From: Paracoccaceae bacterium
GTDB lineage: Bacteria; Pseudomonadota; Alphaproteobacteria; Rhodobacterales; Rhodobacteraceae
DNA: 52,893 nt
Assembly (NCBI GenBank): GCA_021648025.1
Contig: JAKITO010000020.1
Location: 1 to 52,893 of the forward strand
Direction: 5' to 3'
A program made the translations under genes and the position numbers. The notes under the pieces were generated by a model. It was not told where the DNA came from, searched no databases, and was given only the letters and a program-made list of their open reading frames with translations. The stretch's first letter is position 1, and every line of letters starts with the position of its first letter. Positions 1-8,269 of the stretch are shown piece after piece.

Positions 1-697
1 AAAGGCTGGTCGGGTTGCGATAAATCTCTAACGGCGTGCCGACCTGTTCGATGGTGCCGTGGTTCATCACCACAATCCGGTCGGCCATCGACAGGGCCTC
101 TTCCTGATCGTGGGTCACCATCACCGTAGTGATGCCCAGCTTGCGCTGCAATTCCTTGACCTCGTGGCGCAGGAACACCCGCACCTTGGCGTCGAGCGCC
201 GATAGGGGTTCATCCAGCAGCAACAGCCCCGGGTCGGTGGCAATTGCCCGGGCCAGGGCGATGCGCTGCTGCTGGCCACCGGAAAGCTGGGCCGGGTATT
301 TGTCGCCCTGATCCGGCAAGCCGACCAGTTCCAGCAATTCAGTCACCCGCGCGGCAATGTCCGGTTTTGACCGGCCCATGTTTTCCAGGCCATAGGCAAT
401 ATTCCGGGTAATGGTCAGGTTCGGGAACAGGGCATAAGACTGAAACACGATGCCAAAATCCCGCTCGGAGGGGGGCAGGCTGGATATGTCCTGCCCGGCC
501 TGTTCAACCCGCCCCGAGGTTTGCAGATCAAGCCCGGCAATCGCCCGCAAAAGCGTGGTTTTGCCGCAACCGGACGGGCCCAGAAAACAGACAAATTCGC
601 CTTCTTCAATGCTCAGGGAAATGTCCTGTAGGGCAACAAAGTCGCCAAAATTTTTCCACAGGTTTTCGATGCGCAGATAGGGACCGCTTTGAGTCAT
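1..697 (-). CDS. ABC transporter ATP-binding protein, PhnT/PotA-like (C-terminus cut by window edge)
   Basis: ATPase that would energise import by the adjacent binding protein. About 232 residues are visible from ATG at 697. They include Walker A (GPSGCGKTT), the signature LSGGQQQR, Walker B (LLLLDEP) and the H-loop (MVTHDQEEA). The fold is the iron/spermidine/2-aminoethylphosphonate (PhnT-type) class. The gene runs off the left edge, so its C-terminal regulatory domain and any permease are not seen. It lies 72 bases after the binding-protein gene on the same strand, separated by a hairpin. The substrate is inferred only from the neighbour's family. The ATPase call is sure; the phosphonate assignment is tentative. 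Confidence 0.9.
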   Translation of the reverse strand, partial: MTQSGPYLRIENLWKNFGDFVALQDISLSIEEGEFVCFLGPSGCGKTTLLRAIAGLDLQTSGRVEQAGQDISSLPPSERDFGIVFQSYALFPNLTITRNIAYGLENMGRSKPDIAARVTELLELVGLPDQGDKYPAQLSGGQQQRIALARAIATDPGLLLLDEPLSALDAKVRVFLRHEVKELQRKLGITTVMVTHDQEEALSMADRIVVMNHGTIEQVGTPLEIYRNPTSL

Positions 698-730
698 GCT
701 TGCTTTCAAGTGGTTGATAAAGGTGCAAAA

Positions 731-752
731 GGGGCGACCGTGCGGTCACCCC
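731..752. other. Intercistronic hairpin between binding-protein and ATPase genes
   Basis: Inverted repeat GGGGcGACCG / CGGTCaCCCC with one mismatch and a very short centre. It lies just downstream of the binding-protein stop (minus strand). No T-run follows, so a processing or mRNA-stabilising hairpin fits better than a terminator. Similar hairpins follow three other binding-protein genes in the window. Confidence 0.45.
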
Positions 753-769
753 AATGCGTTCCGAATATG

Positions 770-1786
770 TTATTTCGGATCGGACTTGCCGTCATAGCGA
801 CTGGCCCATTCCGCCAGAATCGCCGCGCGGTTGTTGGCGGCATACTCAAAGTCATTCTTGATCATGGCCTCCAGAAGACCTTCGGGAAAATGCTCGACCG
901 GTTTGGCCACGCCGGGATAGGCAACCACGCCATAGCCGCTGTTATACATCTCGTTGGCTTTTTTGGTGACGGTCCAGTCGATCAGGGTCTGGGCATCACC
1001 CATATTCGCGGTGCCTGCGATAATTGCCGAGGCTTCCATTTCCCAGCCAACCCCTTCGCTTGGCACAATAATATCAATTGGCGCACCGGCGGCTTTGGAC
1101 TTGGCCCCGCGAAAGGCAAAGGAAATTCCGACGATGGTTTCACCCGATGCGGCCAGTTTGCACGGGGCCGAGCCAGAGTGGGTATAGCGCGCGATATTGC
1201 TGTGTAGCGCGTCCATGAATTCCCAGCCGCCGTCTTCACCGAATATCTGCAACCAACTGGACACGTCCAGAAACCCGGTGCCGGACGAATTCGGGTTCGG
1301 CATGATCACATGACCGGCATAAACCGGATCAGTCAGGTCTTGCCAGCTGGTGGGCGCGGGCACGCCGTTCTTTTCGCCCTCAACCGTGTTATAGCAAACG
1401 GCCGCGACCCAGGCATCGATTCCGGTCCAATATGGCGGGTTCGAAGTGTCGACAAATTTCGGATCAAGATTTTCAACGCCGACGGGGGCATAAGCCTCTA
1501 ACATGCCCTCGCCTTTGAACAGCAAAAGTGACGTACCCGCCAGCCCCCAGATCACGTCAGCCTGTGGATTGTCCTTTTCTGCCAACAGCTTGGCAGTAAC
1601 GATGCCAGTGCTATCACGCACCCAGTTGATGGTGATATCCGGGTGATCCGCATTAAAGGCGGCGGCGTATTTCTTAAGGTCTTCGGCCTCGATGGCAGTA
1701 TAAACCGTCAGCTCCCCACCCATGGCGTTGGTGGCAAGGCCAAGGCCCATGGCGCCGACCATGGTCAGTTTGGCAAGCATTTTCAT
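770..1786 (-). CDS. ABC transporter periplasmic binding protein, 2-aminoethylphosphonate/iron(III) family (PhnS-like)
   Basis: Periplasmic solute-binding protein (family 1, FbpA/PhnS-like), about 338 residues. It has a signal peptide (MKMLAKLTMVGAMGLGLATN) and mature sequence starting near GELTVYTAIE. ATG 1786 is preferred because GGGGA sits six bases upstream; an in-frame codon at 1813 has no such support. Conserved stretches (NPNSSGTGFLD, the YTHSGSAPCKLAASGE block) match the family that TIGRFAM-type models call putative 2-aminoethylphosphonate binders. The second copy in the window (44295) shares these blocks. The ligand is not provable from sequence: phosphonate, iron or another small phosphorylated compound are all possible. 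Confidence 0.85.
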   Translation of the reverse strand: MKMLAKLTMVGAMGLGLATNAMGGELTVYTAIEAEDLKKYAAAFNADHPDITINWVRDSTGIVTAKLLAEKDNPQADVIWGLAGTSLLLFKGEGMLEAYAPVGVENLDPKFVDTSNPPYWTGIDAWVAAVCYNTVEGEKNGVPAPTSWQDLTDPVYAGHVIMPNPNSSGTGFLDVSSWLQIFGEDGGWEFMDALHSNIARYTHSGSAPCKLAASGETIVGISFAFRGAKSKAAGAPIDIIVPSEGVGWEMEASAIIAGTANMGDAQTLIDWTVTKKANEMYNSGYGVVAYPGVAKPVEHFPEGLLEAMIKNDFEYAANNRAAILAEWASRYDGKSDPK

Positions 1787-1861
1787 TTGCAGTCCCCATA
1801 TTTCACTATTCACGTCTATCGACTGGATTGGGTCGTGAATGCAAATAAAATCAGCCCGGGG

Positions 1862-2566
1862 TCAGTGGCCAAAATAGGCTTCGGTCAGTTTCGGGTCGTC
1901 CCGCAGGCTCTCGACCGTGCCTTCGATCTTGATTGCCCCCGCTTCCAGAACATAAAGCCGCTCGGCCAGAGTCATGGCGAAATTGGCGTTCTGTTCAGTG
2001 ATCACAATTGTGGTGCCAAATTCATCCCGCAGGCGGCGCAGGACCTCGGCAATCTCAAGGCAAACCTTGGGGGCCAGACCAATGGTGGGTTCATCCACCA
2101 AGAGCAACTTTGGACTGGTCATCAGGGCGCGCCCCAATGAAACCATCTGCCGTTCGCCGCCTGATTGGGTCATGGTTTCCTGATTCTCACGTTCTTCCAG
2201 ACGCGGGAACAGCTTGTGCACCATGTCCAGATTGCGTTCGATATCATCGCGCGCGGTATAGGCCCCGACCAACAGGTTGTCGCGGACCGTCATATACGGG
2301 AAAAGGTTAAACCGCTCAGTGGCATAGCCAACCCCAAGCCGGACAATTGCCGGGCTGCCCAGACCGGTCAGCACATTGTCGCCCAGCTTGATCACCCCGG
2401 TGGTTTTGGTCAGGCCCATGATACTGTCAAGCAGGGTGGATTTGCCTGCGCCATTGGCCCCGACAATGGCAATGATTTCGCCTTGTTCCACCGAGATATT
2501 CACCTCGTGCAGCGCCTGAGCCTTGCCATAAAATGCCGACAGGTTTTCGACCGTCAAAAACCCCAT
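1862..2566 (-). CDS. livF: Branched-chain-amino-acid-type ABC transporter ATPase LivF
   Basis: Second ATPase of a HAAT (branched-chain amino acid/amide/urea type) importer, 234 residues, the usual LivF length. Walker A is GANGAGKST, the signature SGGERQM, and Walker B LLLVDEP followed by TIGLAPKV. The start ATG at 2566 shares one base with the stop of livG (TAATG), so translation is coupled. It closes the livJ-livH-livM-livG-livF unit read on the minus strand. The upstream livJ promoter carries the same operator-like element as the microcompartment operon, so the importer probably delivers that system's substrate. The exact ligand is unknown. Confidence 0.92.
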   Translation of the reverse strand: MGFLTVENLSAFYGKAQALHEVNISVEQGEIIAIVGANGAGKSTLLDSIMGLTKTTGVIKLGDNVLTGLGSPAIVRLGVGYATERFNLFPYMTVRDNLLVGAYTARDDIERNLDMVHKLFPRLEERENQETMTQSGGERQMVSLGRALMTSPKLLLVDEPTIGLAPKVCLEIAEVLRRLRDEFGTTIVITEQNANFAMTLAERLYVLEAGAIKIEGTVESLRDDPKLTEAYFGH

Positions 2567-3297
2567 TATGCCACCCCCAGATAGGATGATCGAACGTCCG
2601 GGTCACTGATCACGTCGGCGTAATCGCCTTCAGCGATTTTACTGCCATAGTTGATGGCGATGGCGCTATCAATCAGTGGCTCCAGCGCCTTGAGGTCGTG
2701 CGATACGATCAGAAACGTCATCCCGTCGCGGCGCATCTGCTGGATCAATTCGCCAATCTGGGCAATTTCACCTTTGGTCAGCCCGGCAAACACTTCGTCC
2801 AAAAGCATCACCGAGGGATCGGTGGCCATGGTGCGGGCCATCTCAAGCTTACGCAGATCTCCCATCGAAAGTTCATCGGGGCGGCGGTTCAGGTCATTCT
2901 CGGAAAACCCAACACTAAGTGCCAATTCAATCTCACGCTCGCGGTCCGGCCCTTGGGTGATCATTTTCCAGATGCTGTCAGGCATCAGCCCGACGCGGAT
3001 ATTTTCCACCACGCTCATCTCGCCAAATGGCCGCGGCACCTGATAGGTGCGGCTGACCCCGCGTTTGATCCGTGCAGGCGTGCTCAGCCCGCCGATATCT
3101 TCGCCATAAAGGCGGATGGTGCCGGAATTCTGGCGCAGCTCGCCCATGATAAGCGAGAATATTGTCGTTTTGCCCGCACCATTCGGGCCGATCAGGCCAA
3201 CCGACTGGCCCTGTTCGACATGGAACGATATGTCATCCGTTGCGGTCAGCCCGCCAAAGCGTTTGACCAGATTGGTGATTTCCAGAGGATGGCTCAT
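2566..3297 (-). CDS. livG: Branched-chain-amino-acid-type ABC transporter ATPase LivG
   Basis: First ATPase of the HAAT importer, about 243 residues. Walker A is GPNGAGKTT, the signature LSMGDLRKLE and Walker B MLLDEVFAGL. It has the LivG-specific early block RTYQVPRPFGEMSVVENI. ATG 3297 is chosen because it forms an ATGA overlap with the livM stop and has GGGGAAAA upstream; a longer in-frame start at 3327 would lie inside livM. A partner of livF in a heteromeric ATPase. The signature is LSMGD rather than LSGGQ, as is often seen in LivG-like proteins. Confidence 0.92.
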   Translation of the reverse strand: MSHPLEITNLVKRFGGLTATDDISFHVEQGQSVGLIGPNGAGKTTIFSLIMGELRQNSGTIRLYGEDIGGLSTPARIKRGVSRTYQVPRPFGEMSVVENIRVGLMPDSIWKMITQGPDREREIELALSVGFSENDLNRRPDELSMGDLRKLEMARTMATDPSVMLLDEVFAGLTKGEIAQIGELIQQMRRDGMTFLIVSHDLKALEPLIDSAIAINYGSKIAEGDYADVISDPDVRSSYLGVA

Positions 3298-4241
3298 GCG
3301 CTTTTCCCCGATCGCAATCGTTCCCATGCCTGCATGACCACCGCGTAGATGCCTTTGGGTTGGTAAATGTAGATGATCAAAGCAATGCCGCCATAGATAA
3401 AATACCGTTCTGCGCCAGGTAGAAACGGGCGCAGGTATTCCAAAAGATAGGTCAGGAAAAACGCGCCCACCATTGGCCCGATGATGGTGGACGACCCGCC
3501 AATCAGCGCCGCCACAATGATGGTAAAGACAAAGTTGATGTCAAACAGTGCACGCGGCGCGATCGACCCAAGATAATGCACATAAAACGCGCCCCCCAGC
3601 CCGGCAACAAAGGCCCCGGTAAGGAACGCAAACAGTTTGAGCCGTGTGGTGCTGAGGCCAGATCCCTGCACTGAATCCTCGTTCATGCCAATCGCGCTAA
3701 GCGCTGTGCCGACCCGGGTTCGCATCAGCAGCCACATGGATATTGCCACCGCCAGCATCAGCGACAGTGACATGTAATAGCCGTTTACCGCGCCGCGTGT
3801 CAGTGTCTCGATGCCCGACATGCCACGGGTGCCGCCGGTCAGGTCGGGGCGGATCACCTGCACCAATTGATAGATCAACTCCATGAACGCCAGTGTCACC
3901 AGGGCGAAATAACTGCCCCTGATACGCAAGGCCGGCAGGATGAACAGCGTGCTGCCGATCATGGTGACGACCACGGCGATGGGGATTGAGATTTCAATCG
4001 CCACATCAAAGCGTTTGGTCAGGATTGCCGTGGTGTAAGCGCCGATGCCAATCAGGAACGGGTGGCCAAAGCTGATGTATCCGGTGCGCCCCGACAGGAC
4101 ATCCCAGGAGATTGCGAAGATCGCCAGAAAGTTGGCGAATATGAATGTTCGCAGTGTGCCTTTGCTGACCAGATCGGGCATGGCATACATCAGGATGATG
4201 AAACCGGCCCACAGGGCAAAATGGTACCAACGCAGACCCAC
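3294..4241 (-). CDS. livM: Branched-chain-amino-acid-type ABC transporter permease LivM
   Basis: Inner-membrane permease, about 315 residues with eight to ten hydrophobic segments and the LivM landmark SGRTGYISFGHPFLIGIGAY. The GTG at 4241 is preferred: it follows the livH stop by one base and has AGGAG about eight bases upstream. The alternative TTG at 4262 would overlap livH by 20 bases. It pairs with LivH to form the channel. A hydrophilic C-terminus (WERLRSGKSA) ends in an ATGA overlap with livG. Confidence 0.88.
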   Translation of the reverse strand: MGLRWYHFALWAGFIILMYAMPDLVSKGTLRTFIFANFLAIFAISWDVLSGRTGYISFGHPFLIGIGAYTTAILTKRFDVAIEISIPIAVVVTMIGSTLFILPALRIRGSYFALVTLAFMELIYQLVQVIRPDLTGGTRGMSGIETLTRGAVNGYYMSLSLMLAVAISMWLLMRTRVGTALSAIGMNEDSVQGSGLSTTRLKLFAFLTGAFVAGLGGAFYVHYLGSIAPRALFDINFVFTIIVAALIGGSSTIIGPMVGAFFLTYLLEYLRPFLPGAERYFIYGGIALIIYIYQPKGIYAVVMQAWERLRSGKSA

Positions 4242-4242
4242 C

Positions 4243-5094
4243 TCAGATCTCCTCTCGACCAAAAAGCCCTTGCGGACGGATCACCAGAACACCGATGATC
4301 AACACCATGGTAAACACCCCGCGCAATTCAGGCGCGATCAGCGCGGTGACGATGATTTCCATAAAGCCGATGATATGCGCGACAATCAAAGTGCCGACGA
4401 TCGACCCGATCCCGCCCACAATCACAATTGCCACCGAGATGATCAGGGGCGCCACCCACATGCTGGGCGTCAATTGGGTATAGCTGGCGAAAAACACCCC
4501 CGCCAGCGCGCCCAACCCGCCGGATATGCCCCAGGTGATCATGTTTATCCGGTCCGAATCAATGCCCGAGACGGCTGCCCCCTTGGCGTCCATCGACACC
4601 GCCTGCATGGCCCGCCCGGTGTGGGTTTTGTTGATAAAGAAATACAGGCTGATCAGGATTGCCCAACTGGCAACTGCCGCCAAAAGGTTGGAAAAGGGTA
4701 TGGTGGCACCAGCCACCCGTTCGACCCCTGGCACAATCGGCAGCAGGATTTTGGAACTGTCGCCAAACACCAGAATGACCCCGGATTGCAGGACCACCGC
4801 CAGGATCAGCGTGGCGATCGGGATGGTCACATGATCGCCCTTGAGCGGCTTTACGATCATCCTGTACTTGGCCAGGCCCATGGCCGCACCGACAATCACC
4901 GCCAGCAACACGCCGACCAGTTTTGGCATGCCCAGCATCTGGGAAAAATAGAAATAGACATAGCCGCCAATCAGCAGATAGGTGCCGTAGGCCAGATTGA
5001 GAATGCGCCCGATGCTGAAAATTAGCGTGAACCCCATGGCAATCAGCGCATAAAGCCCGCTAAGCAAAAGCCCCTGAATAATAATTTGCGTCAT
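4243..5094 (-). CDS. livH: Branched-chain-amino-acid-type ABC transporter permease LivH
   Basis: Inner-membrane permease of 283 residues. It begins MTQIIIQGLLLSGLYALIAM, the characteristic first helix of LivH proteins, followed by the GLNLAYGT-like block GRILNLAYGTYLLIGGY. About eight hydrophobic segments are visible. It is first of four tightly packed genes (livH-M-G-F) that follow livJ after a 149-base gap containing a strong hairpin, suggesting livJ is made in excess over the membrane complex. Confidence 0.9.
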   Translation of the reverse strand: MTQIIIQGLLLSGLYALIAMGFTLIFSIGRILNLAYGTYLLIGGYVYFYFSQMLGMPKLVGVLLAVIVGAAMGLAKYRMIVKPLKGDHVTIPIATLILAVVLQSGVILVFGDSSKILLPIVPGVERVAGATIPFSNLLAAVASWAILISLYFFINKTHTGRAMQAVSMDAKGAAVSGIDSDRINMITWGISGGLGALAGVFFASYTQLTPSMWVAPLIISVAIVIVGGIGSIVGTLIVAHIIGFMEIIVTALIAPELRGVFTMVLIIGVLVIRPQGLFGREEI

Positions 5095-5208
5095 CCGCGT
5101 CTGCCTGCCCCGTGCCGCGCGTTCAAATTCTGGCCATTTTGGCCCGAGAAACCGCGGAATTTTCTTGAATTACCTGCAATCGGCCGGGTGCCATGGTGCC
5201 CGACCAGA

Positions 5209-5235
5209 CGGCGGCGCGATCCTGTCGCGCCGCCG
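5209..5235. other. Strong hairpin downstream of livJ
   Basis: A perfect 11-base-pair inverted repeat (CGGCGGCGCGA / TCGCGCCGCCG) with the five-base loop TCCTG, starting nine bases past the livJ stop on the minus strand. There is no clear U-tract after it. It most likely protects the livJ message or partly terminates before livH. Confidence 0.6.
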
Positions 5236-5243
5236 GGGTTGGT

Positions 5244-6527
5244 TTATTTCTTGACCCAACTGGGCAGAACGAACTCACCTGTTTTGAACTTGTCAGGATA
5301 GACAACGGCGTTGGTGCCATCCTCGTACCACTGGATCACCACCATTGATGGCGCGCCGTCGTCATACGGCTCGGTGATGTCAAAGCGAACGTTGTGCGGA
5401 TAGGTCCGGCCGGTGCGCGGCTCAATTTCGTCATTGCCCCACCAGCCCCAGCGCAGCCACATCTCGCCGTCTTTCTTAAAGACCGAGTCCTGCTTTTCCA
5501 TCGCCGGAACCCAGGCATCAAGTTCAAACCCACCGGCCTCTTCAGCAGCGGCCATCGCCTGTTTCAGCCCGTGATAAGCGTTATAGCCGTTGAAATGCGG
5601 CACCGAAGGCCGGGTGTCATACCGTGCCTGATACCGTTCCAGGAACGCGGCATTGACCGGGTCAAGTGCAAAACCGATCGAAGGCACCGGCGACAGGGTG
5701 GAAATGCCACCACCGGCACCGCCCGTGTCTTCCCAGAATTCCTGCCCCAGGGCCGCCACGTTGACGCCGGTCATGCCCATCGGCACTTGCAGCTTTACAT
5801 ATTGGCTGGAAACCACCTGAGAGTTGACGGATGAAACCAGATAGATGAAATCCGCGCCCGAGGCTTCGGCCTTGGCAAAGAGCGGTGCAAAGTCGTTGGT
5901 GGTGATGTCATATGAAATGATATCAACCACTTCGATGCCCGCATTCGGTGCCAGCGCCTCGGTGACCAGACCGGTCAGGGCACCGCCAAAGGCCGTGTCT
6001 TCGGCCAGGATGATCACGGAATCCCAGCCCATCTTTTCTTTCAGAACGTCTTTGCCAAAGTCGATGTACAATGTGGCCAACGCCTCGTCCGAGGCGATGT
6101 TCATGAAATAGGGCCGCATGGAATCATAATCTTCGACAATCATGTCGATGATGCCCACATACGATGTCCAGGTGTCCAACGTCGGGATCTGGAATTCCTG
6201 CATTCTTGGCATCCACCCCAAGCTTACATCGTCAATCGAGCCGGAAATGATGAAATCAACTTCTTCGGTCTCGGCCAGGAATTCATAGGCTTTTACGCCT
6301 TCGGTCACGTCCTCGCCGGTGTCGGCCTTGACCAGAACGATCTGCTGACCAAGAACGCCGCCACTTGCGTTCAATTCGTCAATCGCCATCTCGGCACCGC
6401 GCAGGGTGCTAAGGCCAGTGTCGGACGAAAGCGAGCCGATAAAGCCCACCTTGATCTCGGCAGATGCGGCCGTGGCCATCAGGGCCATGGCCCCCAAAAG
6501 CGCCGCGCTGTTTCTTAGAACTGTCAT
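5244..6527 (-). CDS. HAAT-family periplasmic substrate-binding protein (LivJ-like)
   Basis: Type I periplasmic binding protein (Peripla_BP_6), about 427 residues. The signal peptide is MTVLRNSAALLGAMALMATA ending ASA-E; mature IKVGFIGSLSSDTG is the normal family start. ATG 6527 is chosen for its GGGGGAAAAA ribosome site and signal peptide. It has an extended, Trp-rich C-terminal region (WLRWGWWGNDEIEPRTGRTY) typical of amide- or urea-type binders rather than true leucine binders. Its promoter contains the TGTATACAGTA element 44 bases upstream of the start, shared with the microcompartment genes, so I infer it captures their substrate. The ligand is not identifiable by eye. Confidence 0.88.
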   Translation of the reverse strand: MTVLRNSAALLGAMALMATAASAEIKVGFIGSLSSDTGLSTLRGAEMAIDELNASGGVLGQQIVLVKADTGEDVTEGVKAYEFLAETEEVDFIISGSIDDVSLGWMPRMQEFQIPTLDTWTSYVGIIDMIVEDYDSMRPYFMNIASDEALATLYIDFGKDVLKEKMGWDSVIILAEDTAFGGALTGLVTEALAPNAGIEVVDIISYDITTNDFAPLFAKAEASGADFIYLVSSVNSQVVSSQYVKLQVPMGMTGVNVAALGQEFWEDTGGAGGGISTLSPVPSIGFALDPVNAAFLERYQARYDTRPSVPHFNGYNAYHGLKQAMAAAEEAGGFELDAWVPAMEKQDSVFKKDGEMWLRWGWWGNDEIEPRTGRTYPHNVRFDITEPYDDGAPSMVVIQWYEDGTNAVVYPDKFKTGEFVLPSWVKK

Positions 6528-6570
6528 TTTTTCCCCCTGTTTTGTTGGATAGATGTTTTTTTTCGTATCC

Positions 6571-6581
6571 TGTATACAGTA
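6571..6581. promoter_or_regulatory. Predicted GntR operator, site A (livJ promoter)
   Basis: The sequence TGTATACAGTA, inside the wider CGTATCCTGTATACAGTACA, centred on the palindrome CTGTATACAG. The same 11 bases occur at 13450 and 18795, each time in a promoter gap of this locus. AT-rich palindromes with a central TATA/GTAC-like step are typical for FadR-subfamily GntR regulators, and such a gene lies at 18921. Binding is inferred. Confidence 0.7.
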
Positions 6582-6671
6582 CACGAAGGCAATATTCTGT
6601 CAACAAGCCTGGCACTTTGGGTTCTTTGAATGCCCGGGGAATCCCATTCGCCGGTTGTGCGGCATCAGTGT

Positions 6672-7085
6672 TCAGTCAAATTCGATCACGCCAAGCGGGT
6701 CGTGAATGATTGCATCGACCGATATTTCGACCATCATTCCGGGGGTTGTCAACCCGGCTTCGACCGCGGTTGTGACTGGTAAAATACCGTCGAACACTTC
6801 GCCATGGGCTTTGACAAACCCGGCCGCTGCGGCCTTCATATCGGAAAGAAAAACGGTTGTTCGCACTACGTGGCGCATGTCCGCGCCCACCTCTTTCAAC
6901 GCATTTTCAATCCGCTGTAGCGCAAATATTGTCTGCGCATACGCATCATTGGGGGCGTGCAGCTTGCCGCTTGGTTCTATCGCCGTAGTGCCCGCAACAA
7001 ACACAAACGGGCCAACCCGCTTGGCCCGCGAATATGATCCGATCTCTTCAAAGCGGCCACCGGATTGGACAATCCGCAGGGTCAT
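6672..7085 (-). CDS. RidA/YjgF family protein (enamine/imine deaminase), last gene of the microcompartment operon
   Basis: A 137-residue RidA-superfamily protein. Family features are the early FVFVAGTTAIEPSG segment, HVVRTTVFLSDM, and the C-terminal PGMMVEISVDAII. RidA proteins form trimers and hydrolyse reactive enamines or imines, releasing ammonia and a keto acid; some members act in amine or nitro-compound catabolism. The canonical catalytic Arg of the RidA subfamily (in the IxxxxxRxT-type strand) is not obvious at the C-terminal position, so it may belong to an Rid2-7 group. Its start overlaps the stop of the dehydrogenase gene (ATGA). Position in the operon suggests clearing an imine formed during amine oxidation. 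Confidence 0.88.
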   Translation of the reverse strand: MTLRIVQSGGRFEEIGSYSRAKRVGPFVFVAGTTAIEPSGKLHAPNDAYAQTIFALQRIENALKEVGADMRHVVRTTVFLSDMKAAAAGFVKAHGEVFDGILPVTTAVEAGLTTPGMMVEISVDAIIHDPLGVIEFD

Positions 7086-8269
7086 TTCAGACCTACCCGG
7101 ATGCGAATCGCATCGGCGGCAGCATGCAGTGCGGCGTGTTCGGTATCGGCAAGGGATAGTTGTTCAACCTTGACCAACCCGCTTTGGCCCAGATGGGCCG
7201 GGACGCCCAGAACCACGCCGTTGACGCCAAATTCGCCTTCCAGCATGACCGATACAGGCACAGGCCCAGTGCGCGCACCGCGAATATGATCCAGCAGTTC
7301 GACCGTGGAATGCGCCGGAGCAATTGTCGCCGATCCGGTCTTGCGCAGGGCCACAACCTGCCCGCCACCAGTGATGGCATCCCTCACGCAGGCTTCAATC
7401 TGCGCCTGGGTCAGGAAAACATCCAATGGTCGCCCCTTTATGCGTGCATGCGACGGAATTGGCGCCATTTCATCACCGTGACTGCCCAGAGTAAACGCCG
7501 TAACATCGCCGGGATCAACCCCGGCTGCCTGCGCCAAGGCATTGCGAAACCGCGAAGAATCCAGCGTCCCTGCCATGCCCAGAACCCGCTCGCGGGGAAA
7601 CCCTGTGGCGCGCAACATCTCGACGGTCATTTCGTCCAGCGGGTTGGTCACGACGATGACGATCGCGCCGGGGGCCTGAGATTTGATCGCCTCGGCGGTG
7701 GAATGGATCACCCGTTTGTTGGTCTCGATCAGGTCGGCCCGGGTCATCCCCGGACTGCGCGCGCGCCCTGCCGTGACGACGATAACCTCGGCCCCTGACA
7801 CCATGTTCAGTGACGTACTCCCGCTTACTCTCGCGCGGGTTCGGGTGATGCCACTGGCATGGTTGAGGTCCAGCGCCGTTGCTTCGGCCACGCCGGGTGC
7901 GATATCAATCAGGGCGATTTCATCCGCCATATCGGCGTTGGCGGCAAGGTGGGCAATGTTGCTGCCAACGCCGCCCGCACCGACCAACGCGATTTTGCTG
8001 AAGCGTCTGGCATTGAGAGAAGTTCGTTTCCCGGGGGCCACCCATTTAGCAGAGCGGCGGTAAAGGGCGCGCCGCATGGAAGTGGCGCCATCGCTGCGCA
8101 CGGGCGCTGGCGTTTCCAACGGCCCGTCAAGCAGTTTGATGCCGATCCGCGCCGCCGCTTCGCGGGCTAAGGCCGTGACGATATCACCGGGCAGAACTTC
8201 GAATACAAGGCGTCCGCGTTGACGCGTGTCCTCGATCAGTTCCGACCCTATGACGCGCGATCCGGCCAC
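7082..8269 (-). CDS. LDH-like malate dehydrogenase with microcompartment-type N-terminal extension
   Basis: A 395-residue protein with two parts. Residues about 91-395 are a lactate/malate dehydrogenase: Rossmann motif GAGGVGSN (97-104), GRARSPGMTR (168-177) with Arg at the malate-specific position 171, Asn209 in NPLDEMT, the LDSSRFR Asp237/Arg240 pair, and GSHGDEM with catalytic His264. All catalytic residues look intact, and the Arg favours oxaloacetate/malate. Residues about 20-50 (core LPGDIVTALARE) resemble the N-terminal LTPSARE-type segment of microcompartment proteins such as EutT. An Arg-rich linker (66-84) joins the two. GTG at 8269 follows the BMC-T stop directly. Inferred role: NADH reoxidation inside the shell, in place of an alcohol dehydrogenase. 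Confidence 0.82.
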   Translation of the reverse strand: MAGSRVIGSELIEDTRQRGRLVFEVLPGDIVTALAREAAARIGIKLLDGPLETPAPVRSDGATSMRRALYRRSAKWVAPGKRTSLNARRFSKIALVGAGGVGSNIAHLAANADMADEIALIDIAPGVAEATALDLNHASGITRTRARVSGSTSLNMVSGAEVIVVTAGRARSPGMTRADLIETNKRVIHSTAEAIKSQAPGAIVIVVTNPLDEMTVEMLRATGFPRERVLGMAGTLDSSRFRNALAQAAGVDPGDVTAFTLGSHGDEMAPIPSHARIKGRPLDVFLTQAQIEACVRDAITGGGQVVALRKTGSATIAPAHSTVELLDHIRGARTGPVPVSVMLEGEFGVNGVVLGVPAHLGQSGLVKVEQLSLADTEHAALHAAADAIRIRVGLK

